Assembly: GCA_945869735.1 (NCBI GenBank)
Contig: CAMBPQ010000025.1
Coordinates: forward strand, 1-40,818
Reading direction: 5' to 3'
Source: Planctomicrobium piriforme
GTDB taxonomy: Bacteria; Planctomycetota; Planctomycetia; Pirellulales; UBA1268
Length of the DNA: 40,818 bases
The position numbers were made by a program, and so were the translations under genes. Shown piece after piece: positions 16,915 to 24,493 of this stretch. Below the pieces are notes generated by a model, which had not been told where the DNA came from, made no database searches, and saw only the letters and a program-made list of their open reading frames with translations. Every line of letters starts with the position of its first letter. The first letter of the stretch is position 1.

Positions 16915-18699
16915 ATGCCGCGCACCCGACTCGTCTGGCATCTCTTCGCAGGCTGGTGTGCGCTCGTAACGATGACGCTGGCCGTCGGTTTCTGGATCGC
17001 GAGCGTCCAGTTGGCGGACATCGTCGATGAAGCCCAGCGGATGCGGATGATCGATTCGGCCAGGGCCATCGCCGCGGTGTTCGGCGACGGCGGCATGGCC
17101 GCCGACCCGGGGGCGTTCTCCGATTTCGCCCGTAGAAATCTGGCATCGACGCGGATCGACCTGCGGTTATTCACACCCGCAGGCGATCCACTCACCGCTC
17201 CCGCCGCAGCGTCGTCCCCCGCGGCCACGGGGAGCGACGACGGCCTGCTCGCCGCGGCGCGTGACGGCCGTGTGGCCAGCGCGAGCCATTACGACCTCGC
17301 CTCCGGTCGCCGGTCGCTCGCCGTCGCCGTACCCGTGGGCCCCGCCGGCCGGCCGACTGCGCTCATCATCGCGACGGCCGACACTGCCGAATCGGACCGC
17401 AGCCTGGCCGCCAGACAACGTCGATTGCTCGTCGGCTGCGCCGCCGCCGCAGCGGTCGCCTCGGCCGGCGGCTACGCGCTCGCCCGCCGGGTGGCCCGCC
17501 CCGTCGAGGAACTCGCCGGTGCCACGGCCCGGATGGCAGCCGGCGACATCACGGCACCGATCCCAACGGCAGACGTGGCGGAGATCGCCGATCTCTCCGC
17601 GGCCCTCACCCTGCTCCGCGAGCAGCTCGTGGAACGCGGTCTGACGATCGGACGGCAGGGCACTCAGCAGGAGGCGGTGCTCGGTAGCATGATCGAGGGG
17701 GTGCTGGCAATTGACGCCCGGCAGCGGATCGTCGGCATCAACCGCGCCGCCGCCGACCTGCTTGGCGTCGAGATCGAGCACGCCATCCGCCGTCCGCTCC
17801 AAGATGTGATCCGCAACCCGGACCTCCGGCGCTTCGCCCTCAAGGCCATCGATTGCCGTGAGCCCGTCGAGGACGATCTGGTGCTCGGCAACGCGCGAGA
17901 CCGCACAATCCGGCTCCGAGGAACGGCGCTTCGCGACGTTTCTGGCGACGGAGGAGCCGTGATCGTTCTCAACGACGTCACCGACGTGCAGCGGCTCGAG
18001 AACGTCCGCCGCGATTTCGTCGCCAATGTGTCGCATGAACTGAAGACACCCATCGCCTCGATTAAAGGCTTCGTGGAGACTCTCCTCGACGGTGCGATGG
18101 ACGATCCTGCCGATACCAGGCGGTTTCTCGGGATCGTCGCCCGGCAGGCCGACCGACTCGCGGCGATCATCGAGGACCTGCTGGCTCTGTCGCGGATCGA
18201 GCAGAGCGAGGGGGCGGGCAATCTCCCGGTAGAGACCGTGGCCGTCGCGGACGTGCTGGCAGCAGCCGTGGGTGACTGCGGCTTGCGGGCCGCCGACCGG
18301 AATCTCACGCTCGAGACATCCTGCCCCGACGAACTCAGCGCCGCCGTCAACGCACCGCTCCTCGAGCAGGCCGTCATAAACCTGATCGACAACGCGATCA
18401 AGTACACCGCCCCCGGCAAGGCGGTGTGGCTCTCGGCCAGCGCCGAGGAGACAGAGGCGGGGGCCAGCCACCTGACGATTCGCGTCCGCGACGAAGGCTG
18501 CGGCATCGCGGCCGAGCATCTCCCGCGGCTCTTCGAGCGATTCTACCGCGTCGACAAGGCCCGCAGTCGCAACCTGGGGGGCACGGGCCTCGGCCTTTCG
18601 ATCGTCAAGCATATCGTGCAGGCGCACGGTGGAACCGTTGCAGTGGAGAGCACGCCGGACGTGGGGACCACCTTCACGATCCGCCTGCCACGAGGCTAG
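16915..18699 (+). CDS. PhoR-like sensor histidine kinase
   Basis: A 594-residue membrane kinase. An N-terminal helix (LVWHLFAGWCALVTMTLAVGF), a ~145-residue periplasmic domain and a second helix near 180 (LLVGCAAAAAVASAGGYALA) lead to HAMP (RRVARPVEELAGATARMAAGD), a PAS-like domain (VLGSMIEGVLAIDARQRIVG), then HisKA with His374 in NVSHELKTPIASIKG and HATPase_c with LIDNAIKYTAPGK, RDEGCGIAAEHL, FERFYRVDKARS and GGTGLGLSIVKHI. It should phosphorylate the response regulator encoded just upstream. The signal is unknown. The TAG stop is part of the CTAG at the start of the third 162-bp element. Confidence 0.92.
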   Translation: MPRTRLVWHLFAGWCALVTMTLAVGFWIASVQLADIVDEAQRMRMIDSARAIAAVFGDGGMAADPGAFSDFARRNLASTRIDLRLFTPAGDPLTAPAAASSPAATGSDDGLLAAARDGRVASASHYDLASGRRSLAVAVPVGPAGRPTALIIATADTAESDRSLAARQRRLLVGCAAAAAVASAGGYALARRVARPVEELAGATARMAAGDITAPIPTADVAEIADLSAALTLLREQLVERGLTIGRQGTQQEAVLGSMIEGVLAIDARQRIVGINRAAADLLGVEIEHAIRRPLQDVIRNPDLRRFALKAIDCREPVEDDLVLGNARDRTIRLRGTALRDVSGDGGAVIVLNDVTDVQRLENVRRDFVANVSHELKTPIASIKGFVETLLDGAMDDPADTRRFLGIVARQADRLAAIIEDLLALSRIEQSEGAGNLPVETVAVADVLAAAVGDCGLRAADRNLTLETSCPDELSAAVNAPLLEQAVINLIDNAIKYTAPGKAVWLSASAEETEAGASHLTIRVRDEGCGIAAEHLPRLFERFYRVDKARSRNLGGTGLGLSIVKHIVQAHGGTVAVESTPDVGTTFTIRLPRG

Positions 18700-18846
18700 A
18701 GCGGCTCCGCTTTTGGCATAGCGGCGCGATGGCACCTCGGAGAGGGTAGCCGAGGGGGGTCGGCGAACGCTCGAGGAGCCTTGGGCGTATCCTCGCCCCG
18801 GCGACGAGACTTTTGCCGCCCCTGAGCTGGCGAGACACGCATCTAA
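18696..18846. repeat. 162-bp CTAG-class element, copy 3 (between convergent stops)
   Basis: Begins CTAGAGCGGC and ends ..CGCATCTAA. The left TAG stops the sensor kinase (plus strand); the TAG read from the right end stops the SDR gene (minus strand). The ~69-bp core is identical to copy 1. Its right end shows the GGCGAGACAC variant shared with copies 4 and 5. About 151 bp. It fills the whole space between the two genes and, with its G+C-rich hairpins, could act as a two-way terminator. Confidence 0.7.
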
Positions 18847-19562
18847 CCCACCGCCACACCGACCGGCAGACACACGGCGTTGACCGAGCCGTTGCCGATT
18901 AAAAATGCCACCGCTTCGGCGATGTCGGCCGCGACGATCGCGTCTCCCGGATGGGCGGCGCTCGTCAGGAGACCGTTGACCCGTACGCGGGGGTTACGGG
19001 CTGCGAACTCTGCGGCCAACGCCCCCACGAGCCCCGGCAGTGCGGCGGCGGCCGTGATCGCCCCCACGTGGCCGGGACGCGGTGGACCCGCCGTCGACGC
19101 CGCAAGCATGACGATACCCCCGCCGCTCTCCTGTCGCACCATGGTCGCACCCGCCTCCTGGGCCGTCACGAACGCGCCCATGCAGGAGACGAGGAAATGA
19201 TTTTGTAGGTCATCGGCGGTGGTCTCTTCGAGCGGGGCAGGGCGGTCGATGCCGGCGCAGGTCACCAGCGCGTCGATCCGTCCGAAATGGTCGGTGACGC
19301 GGTGGACCATCGTCCGCGTAGCCCCTTCGTCCCGCAGGTCTGCGGTCAGGGCGAGGCTCGGCAGGCCGGCGGCTACGAGCGACGCGGCGAGGTCCCGAGC
19401 TTCCCGTAGCGAGGCATGGCAGTGGATCGCTACTGCGAACCCACGGCCGGCGAGGCCACGGACCACCGCAGCGCCAATGCCCACTGCTCCACCCGTGACC
19501 AGGGCCACGCGACCGGTCGGTGGCGTCTTTCCAGGCAGGAACTCGTCTGACAGATGCATCAT
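18843..19562 (-). CDS. SDR-family protein lacking the catalytic Tyr/Lys
   Basis: A 239-residue Rossmann protein. The cofactor motif TGGAVGIG is at 23-30, TADLRD at ~73-78 and VTCAG at ~100-104 in place of NNAG. A serine remains in MLAASTAG, but where YxxxK is expected (about 165-175) the sequence is GHVGAITAAAALPGL, with neither Tyr nor Lys. The fold and perhaps nucleotide binding are kept, but normal SDR redox chemistry is unlikely. Start: two consecutive ATGs at 19562 and 19559; the first lies 4 bases after the stop of the LOG gene, indicating an operon. The stop overlaps the right end of element copy 3. A pteridine-reductase-like ancestry is possible but unproven. Confidence 0.78.
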   Translation of the reverse strand: MMHLSDEFLPGKTPPTGRVALVTGGAVGIGAAVVRGLAGRGFAVAIHCHASLREARDLAASLVAAGLPSLALTADLRDEGATRTMVHRVTDHFGRIDALVTCAGIDRPAPLEETTADDLQNHFLVSCMGAFVTAQEAGATMVRQESGGGIVMLAASTAGPPRPGHVGAITAAAALPGLVGALAAEFAARNPRVRVNGLLTSAAHPGDAIVAADIAEAVAFLIGNGSVNAVCLPVGVAVG

Positions 19563-19566
19563 GGCC

Positions 19567-20499
19567 TCAGGCCTGTCCGCCGCGCGGCTTTGGGGCGTGA
19601 AACTCCAGAATCTGCTGCCAGGCGTCCTCGGGGGATTCTGCGTAGCTGAAGAGGTCGAGGTGGGCGTCGGCAATCACACCGGTGTCGGCCAGGAAGCGGA
19701 AGTCGATCACCTTCGACCAGTATTCGCGGCCGTAGAGAATGATCGGTACGGGTTGCATGCGGTGGGTCTGCCGCAGCGTGAGCGTCTCAAACATCTCATC
19801 GAGCGTGCCAAAGCCACCGGGAAAAAGCACGACAGCCGCTGCGCGGAGGATGAAGTGAAACTTTCGCAGGGCAAAATATTTGAACTGAAAGCAGAGTTCG
19901 GGCGTGATGAATGGATTGGGCTGCTGCTCTGCAGGGAGCTTGATGTTCAGCCCAATCGACTTACAACCGACGTCGAAGGCGCCCCGGTTGGCGGCCTCCA
20001 TGATGCCTGGACCGCCGCCAGTGATGATCACGTAGTCCCGCTCATCCTCGCACTGGTTGTCGATCGAAACGATACGGGCGAACCGCCGCGCATCGTCATA
20101 GAAGCGGCTCATCGACAGAAGCGTCTCGGACCGCTCCAGTTCACGGGCGAGCCGGCGGTCGGTCGGCGCGGCCTGTGCCGCCTGCCGCGACTCCGAGAAC
20201 CGCCGCTCCGCCGCCTGGCGTTCGACGATCTGCGTACCACCGAACACGATCACCGTCGACTTGATATTGTCGGCCTGAAGCGCGATTTCCGGCTTACCGA
20301 GTTCGAGGAGCATCCGCACGCCTCGCATCTCCTCGCGGGTGAGGAGTTTGGGGTCGTCCTGCGCGAGCAGATAACTCGGTGAGCCGAGAATCCGCTCCAT
20401 GTTTTCGGCGACGAGTGCCACGTTGTCGCCGAGTGTGGTGTCGGGCAGCGTGCTGCACGGCTTGGTCGTCGGGGCGGCGGGCTGCGATTTCTTGGCCAT
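19567..20499 (-). CDS. TIGR00730/LOG-family nucleoside 5'-monophosphate phosphoribohydrolase
   Basis: A 310-residue cytoplasmic protein of the LOG (lysine-decarboxylase-like) family, which releases the base from nucleotides such as cytokinin or purine monophosphates. Diagnostic motifs are ITGGGPGIMEAANRGA (about 165-180) and LFPGGFGTLDEMFE (about 230-243), the PGGxGTxxE signature. An N-terminal extension of ~85 residues precedes the core, as in the longer members of the family. It sits 36 bases after the beta-CASP gene and 4 bases before the SDR gene, so the three are probably co-transcribed. The family is often misannotated as lysine decarboxylase. Confidence 0.88.
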   Translation of the reverse strand: MAKKSQPAAPTTKPCSTLPDTTLGDNVALVAENMERILGSPSYLLAQDDPKLLTREEMRGVRMLLELGKPEIALQADNIKSTVIVFGGTQIVERQAAERRFSESRQAAQAAPTDRRLARELERSETLLSMSRFYDDARRFARIVSIDNQCEDERDYVIITGGGPGIMEAANRGAFDVGCKSIGLNIKLPAEQQPNPFITPELCFQFKYFALRKFHFILRAAAVVLFPGGFGTLDEMFETLTLRQTHRMQPVPIILYGREYWSKVIDFRFLADTGVIADAHLDLFSYAESPEDAWQQILEFHAPKPRGGQA

Positions 20500-20535
20500 G
20501 GTGGCGGGCGACTCGTGGTTCGGGTTGTTCGGGGA

Positions 20536-21933
20536 TCAGGCGTCGAGGTCTACAGTCTCGCCGATCGTAGGCACGTGGACGTCCCAGCCACGACCCGACC
20601 TGAGAAACTCGGCCAGGCCGCGGGCCGCGGGCGGCTCGCCGTGCACGAGGAAGGTCCGCTTCGGGGCCGGCAACGTGCCGAGCCAGCGGTCAAGTTCGTG
20701 GCGGTCGGCATGGCCCGAGAGGGCGTCGACCTTTTTCACGACGGCCCGCACCGGGATGTCGCGGCCGTGGATTCGCAGAAACTCGGCGCCGTCGAGCAGG
20801 GTTCGGCCGCGGGTGCCCTTGGCCTGGAAGCCCGCCACGAGCACCGTCGTCTTCGGGTCGGGCAGCCGGCGGGCGAGGTGATGGAGGATCCGCCCGCCGT
20901 TCATCATGCCACTCGAGGCGATGACGATGCCGGGCCCGTGATGATTGTTGATAGCCTTCGACTCGTTGGCCGTCTTCGCCATCCGCACGAATGGACTGGC
21001 GAGCGACTCCGCCACGCCCTGCATTTTTGCCTCGCTGAAATCGTGTTCGCCACCGTGCTTCTTGAAGACCTCCATCGCATCGACGGCCATGGGCGAGTCG
21101 ACCCAGACCGGTGTCTCGGGCACCCGTCCCGCCGCCATCAGCGTCCTCAGAAGATACACGAGTTGTTGGCATCGGCCGATCGCAAACGACGCCACGAGCA
21201 TCATTCCCCCGCGGTGAAGCGCCTCGTTGGTGACGGCCTCTAGCTCATCCAGCGGCCGTGCCGGCGTGTGGTCACGGTCGCCATAGGTGCTCTCGCAGAC
21301 GAGGTAATCGCAGGGTGGCGGCGACACCGGATCCTTGTAGAGCGGCGCATTGAAGCGACCGACGTCGCCTGAGAAGACGATCCGCAGCGGGCTGCCTTCC
21401 CCCTCCCGCGCCAGTTCCATCTCAATAAACGAACTACCGAGCATGTGGCCGGCCTCATGGAACCGGCAGCGCACACCGGGGGCCGGGTCGAACCACACCT
21501 CCCGCGGCACTGGCCGCACGAGCCGCAGTGCCTGATCGACATCCCGCTCCTCGTAGAGCGGCAGCGCCGGGCTGTGCCGAGAATATCCCTTGCGATTGGC
21601 GTACACGGCGTCCTCCGCCTGGCATTTCGCCGAGTCGTAGAGGAGCAGCCCCAAGAGGTCGGCCGTGGCCGGCGATGTGAGGATCGGCCCCCTGAATCCC
21701 TCGCGGGCCAGCCGCGGCAAGAACCCGGAGTGGTCGATGTGCCCGTGCGTCAGCACCACGGCATCGATCGAGGCGGGCGGCACCAAGAATCGATCCCAAT
21801 TCCGCTCGCGAAGTTCCTTCTCCCCCTGGAAGAGTCCGCAGTCGATGAGGACGCGGTGGCCGCCGGCCTCGACGAGATGCCGAGAACCCGAGACCACACC
21901 CGCCGCCCCCAAGAATCGTAGTGTCGCCATCAA
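20536..21933 (-). CDS. beta-CASP metallo-beta-lactamase-fold ribonuclease-like hydrolase
   Basis: A 465-residue protein of the CPSF73/YSH1-like group of MBL-fold nucleases. It shows the metal motifs VLTHGHIDHSG (about 60-70), HEAGHMLGSS, FSGDVGRF and CESTYGDR, and the beta-CASP/RMMBL part with SSGMMNGGRILHHL, DALSGHADRHEL and FLVHGEPPAA. Members process or degrade RNA. It is the second gene of a short run (membrane protein, this, LOG, SDR) and lies ~0.9 kb downstream of csrA on the same strand, so an RNA-related role fits. Two adjacent ATGs (21933, 21930) are both possible starts. Confidence 0.9.
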   Translation of the reverse strand: MMATLRFLGAAGVVSGSRHLVEAGGHRVLIDCGLFQGEKELRERNWDRFLVPPASIDAVVLTHGHIDHSGFLPRLAREGFRGPILTSPATADLLGLLLYDSAKCQAEDAVYANRKGYSRHSPALPLYEERDVDQALRLVRPVPREVWFDPAPGVRCRFHEAGHMLGSSFIEMELAREGEGSPLRIVFSGDVGRFNAPLYKDPVSPPPCDYLVCESTYGDRDHTPARPLDELEAVTNEALHRGGMMLVASFAIGRCQQLVYLLRTLMAAGRVPETPVWVDSPMAVDAMEVFKKHGGEHDFSEAKMQGVAESLASPFVRMAKTANESKAINNHHGPGIVIASSGMMNGGRILHHLARRLPDPKTTVLVAGFQAKGTRGRTLLDGAEFLRIHGRDIPVRAVVKKVDALSGHADRHELDRWLGTLPAPKRTFLVHGEPPAARGLAEFLRSGRGWDVHVPTIGETVDLDA

Positions 21934-21984
21934 TCCTCCATGCCGCCCGCGGCGGCTCCTCCCGACCGTCCTGCCCCAGATCCT

Positions 21985-22767
21985 TCACCGCTCCGGCGGC
22001 CGTTCGCGGCCGCGAAACGTCCGCCCCGATCCCGCGATCGTACCTTCGCCGATCGCGAGCGATTCGAGCCAATGGCTCGTGCCGCCCTCCACGTACGTGG
22101 ACGGAATGTAGATCACAAGCACGTTGCGGCCGTCCAGCGGCCGCAACGCCGTCACCACCCCCAGCCGGCGGCATCGCGTCGCGATCTCGGCGAGGACCGG
22201 CCCACGCGGCAACGGCAGCCCTCCCAGCCGCACTTCGTCGAGGACGATCGCCAGTTGGTTCGGCTCACGCAGCCGAATCTCCGCTGTCATCCACGCGACC
22301 GCTGAGAGCGGGCCGACACCGAGCCGCAGGCCCGCCTCGATTCGTTTTGGCGACAGCCGTACGCGGGGCGCGGAGGCCAGGCCCGGGAGCAGCCGCTGGT
22401 GGTTCCGCGGCAGGTCTATGGCGAGCCAGGCGTTGATGTCGTCCTCGTCGATCGCGGCCTCCCAATCGCCATCCCGAGTGAAGGCCGCCTGCAGGGCCGA
22501 CAGATCGCTCAACAGCCGCCGTGCGGAGAGTTCCTGAAGCGGCTCTTCAGCGAAGACCATCCGTTGTCGATAGAACTCCGGCACGTGCCGCGTGACGACT
22601 GCCAGAGCGCAACCCAAGACCACCAGCGTCAGCGCGATCCCGCCCATGACTGTCCTGCCGACACGACCCCACGGGACGGCGGCCACGACATCGCCGCCGT
22701 CGGTCGCCGACAGGACTGCGGTGGAGTCTTCCACGGATGATTCGGTACGTTTGGCGGGGACTGGCAT
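21985..22767 (-). CDS. single-pass membrane protein, function unknown
   Basis: A 260-residue protein from the ATG at 22767 (MPVPAKRTESS). A polar N-terminus of ~45 residues precedes one membrane helix (VMGGIALTLVVLGCALAVVT), followed by an extracytoplasmic domain with DGDWEAAIDEDDINAWLAID, GLASAPRVRLSPKRIEAGLR and GGLPLPRGPVLAEI. The EDDINAWLA-like segment recurs in planctomycete membrane proteins of unknown role. It lies 102 bases after csrA and 51 before the beta-CASP gene, all on the minus strand. No catalytic motif was recognised. Confidence 0.72.
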   Translation of the reverse strand: MPVPAKRTESSVEDSTAVLSATDGGDVVAAVPWGRVGRTVMGGIALTLVVLGCALAVVTRHVPEFYRQRMVFAEEPLQELSARRLLSDLSALQAAFTRDGDWEAAIDEDDINAWLAIDLPRNHQRLLPGLASAPRVRLSPKRIEAGLRLGVGPLSAVAWMTAEIRLREPNQLAIVLDEVRLGGLPLPRGPVLAEIATRCRRLGVVTALRPLDGRNVLVIYIPSTYVEGGTSHWLESLAIGEGTIAGSGRTFRGRERPPER

Positions 22768-22869
22768 GACCCGATTCTGCGCCAACCCTTGGAAAACGGA
22801 CAGTTCCAGCCGGACCGGCCGCCGGGGCCGCATCCTGCGGCAGCCCCGGCGGCCCGAAATCCGAACGAT

Positions 22870-23091
22870 TCAGCCTGCGAAGCCCAGCAGGCGTGGAATG
22901 GGCAGCTCCACGCCGCCCTCGAGCGTGACGGTGCCGAGACTGTCGTCGTCGAGTTCGTCGCGGAGCACGCGGACGTTCGGCGGCGCCTCGATGCCAATCC
23001 GCACCTTGTCGCCGCTGACGCGGACCACCGTCACCACGACAGATTCCCCCACCCGAATCCGTTCGTTCTGCTTGCGTGAAAGCACGAGCAT
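22870..23091 (-). CDS. csrA: carbon storage regulator CsrA
   Basis: A 73-residue RNA-binding protein of the CsrA/RsmA family, beginning MLVLSRKQNERIRVGESVVV and carrying VRIGIEAPPNVRVLRDEL, so both RNA-contacting regions (the first strand and the VxVxR segment) are present. The dimer binds GGA motifs in mRNA leaders and changes translation or stability. Length is at the upper end for the family. A strong GGAGGGG Shine-Dalgarno sits a few bases before the ATG and itself contains GGA, so autoregulation is possible. No flagellar genes are nearby; downstream lies the membrane protein/beta-CASP series. Confidence 0.95.
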   Translation of the reverse strand: MLVLSRKQNERIRVGESVVVTVVRVSGDKVRIGIEAPPNVRVLRDELDDDSLGTVTLEGGVELPIPRLLGFAG

Positions 23092-23403
23092 TGAGCCCCT
23101 CCGTTGTGAATGCCTGAAGTCACTGGTTTGCTGAAATGTATCACATACGGTGTACAGATGTCACCTTACCGGCCGCGGCACCACCCGCGAGCACGATCCA
23201 CGTGTACCCCGGACCACCGCCCGAAGACGGCCCCCTTCCTTTCCGTTCGCATCCCGCCGCAGGCGTGCGTCGCGACGCGTTCGGTTAGGAAAGATGTGCG
23301 ACCCAGGAAATATCGACCGGTCGGGCAGAGTTTCTTGCCTACAGAGAAAACTCCTCCGCTCAGACCAGTCGTGCCGGCGCGGGATGGAGGCGCCCCACGT
23401 CGC
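23092..23403. other. csrA upstream region
   Basis: A 312-bp gap between csrA and the stop of the exported-protein gene, which reads toward it on the same strand. It must contain the csrA promoter; a AT-richer patch at ~23135-23160 is the best candidate region. No gene, RNA or repeat was recognised. Confidence 0.4.
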
Positions 23404-24297
23404 TCATGATCCGGGTGCTTCCGACCGAACGGGCTCGGGCTGATCGCGGCCTGCGAACGTCGCTAGGTCGACCGCTTCGGCGGTGGCGATCTGGGACTTC
23501 GCCTCCTCGATACGATCAAGATCGCCTGCGAGCAGTCGTGGATGCTGCTTATGGACGCACCGCAGTCGCGCGGTACGGACATCGAGTGGCGCGAGCTTGG
23601 AGTCGATTTCGAGGGTCACTTCGGTAGGGATCGCACCGGCATCCTCGAGGCGTTGATTGACAGCAAGCCTGGGAAACGGCGGGATGCCACCCGGGTGCAA
23701 CAGCGCCTTCAAGAGAATCGCCGTGTCGGCGAACCTCCGGTACGTGCCGGCGGCCTCCTTGGTCGGGGCCTCCTCATAGGCCACCGCATACTTCACCCGC
23801 GGGCCGACGAGTTCGAAACTTTCGGCCGTTTGCGTGAAACCACTGACGAAATCGGGGCCTCCGGCCCAGCGGACGAGGCGGTCATCGCTCGACCGTGCCC
23901 ACTTGGCGAGCGACACGCTCAGCCGCTCAAGATGGATTAATTCGACCTGCGTCTTGAGATGACGGACGGGATCGATCACGAGTACCCGCTCCCGCGCGGG
24001 ATCGTGCAGCACGATCTCGCCGAGGGCCATCCCACCCCGACGACTGGAGGGAAGTTCGAGAAAATCCCACGCGGCTCCCTCATGAAACAACGTCAGGCTG
24101 CGGGCGACGGGCTGATCCCCGTCGGCGGCGAAGAGTTCGCTCTCGACCCGCATTTCACACACCCGGCGTTCGTCTGCCGTGTCATCGGCCAGAAGCGGCG
24201 TGGCGACAAATGCCATGACTGCCATGACGAGCGTGACCGGCGTGAACGCCGCGCCGCTGGCGAGACGGCGACCCAAGCTGGCTGAAAATCGACGCAT
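23404..24297 (-). CDS. exported protein, function unknown
   Basis: A 297-residue protein from the ATG at 24297 (MRRFSASLGRRLASG). A long signal peptide ends near LLADDTADE. The mature part is mostly beta-strand with ESELFAADGDQPVARSLTLF and HDPARERVLVIDPVRHLKTQ, reminiscent of lipoprotein-carrier-like or DUF-type exported planctomycete proteins; no catalytic motif is seen. It is divergent from the KefB-type gene with 196 bp between the starts. A longer start (24351) would put 18 residues before the signal peptide. Confidence 0.65.
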   Translation of the reverse strand: MRRFSASLGRRLASGAAFTPVTLVMAVMAFVATPLLADDTADERRVCEMRVESELFAADGDQPVARSLTLFHEGAAWDFLELPSSRRGGMALGEIVLHDPARERVLVIDPVRHLKTQVELIHLERLSVSLAKWARSSDDRLVRWAGGPDFVSGFTQTAESFELVGPRVKYAVAYEEAPTKEAAGTYRRFADTAILLKALLHPGGIPPFPRLAVNQRLEDAGAIPTEVTLEIDSKLAPLDVRTARLRCVHKQHPRLLAGDLDRIEEAKSQIATAEAVDLATFAGRDQPEPVRSEAPGS

Positions 24298-24493
24298 ACA
24301 AGAGCCCTCCGAGGCGGGCGAGAGGCTAGCAGGCAACGGCGGCCCCCCCAAGACAGACTCCGGCCGCGAAACCGTGGCTTTTCCCCGCTGCCGGCGCTAC
24401 GCTCTGTTGAACCGTGGGCTCCTGGCAGGCTGTTTTTCCGAGCTTGCCGGACGACTGCCTCCGCCTTCCCTCCGACCCTATCCGGCTGGCACG

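Noticed and set aside
16024-18699. phoB/phoR gene names
   Set aside because: The family architecture fits, but no phosphate transport or phoU genes are present, so signal and regulon cannot be assigned.
17167-18873. Long antisense open frames, for example opposite the sensor kinase, the KefB-type gene (24818-26251) and the DUF4139 gene (27203-28864)
   Set aside because: These are mirror frames of GC-rich coding DNA without family motifs. The sense strands carry complete recognisable proteins.
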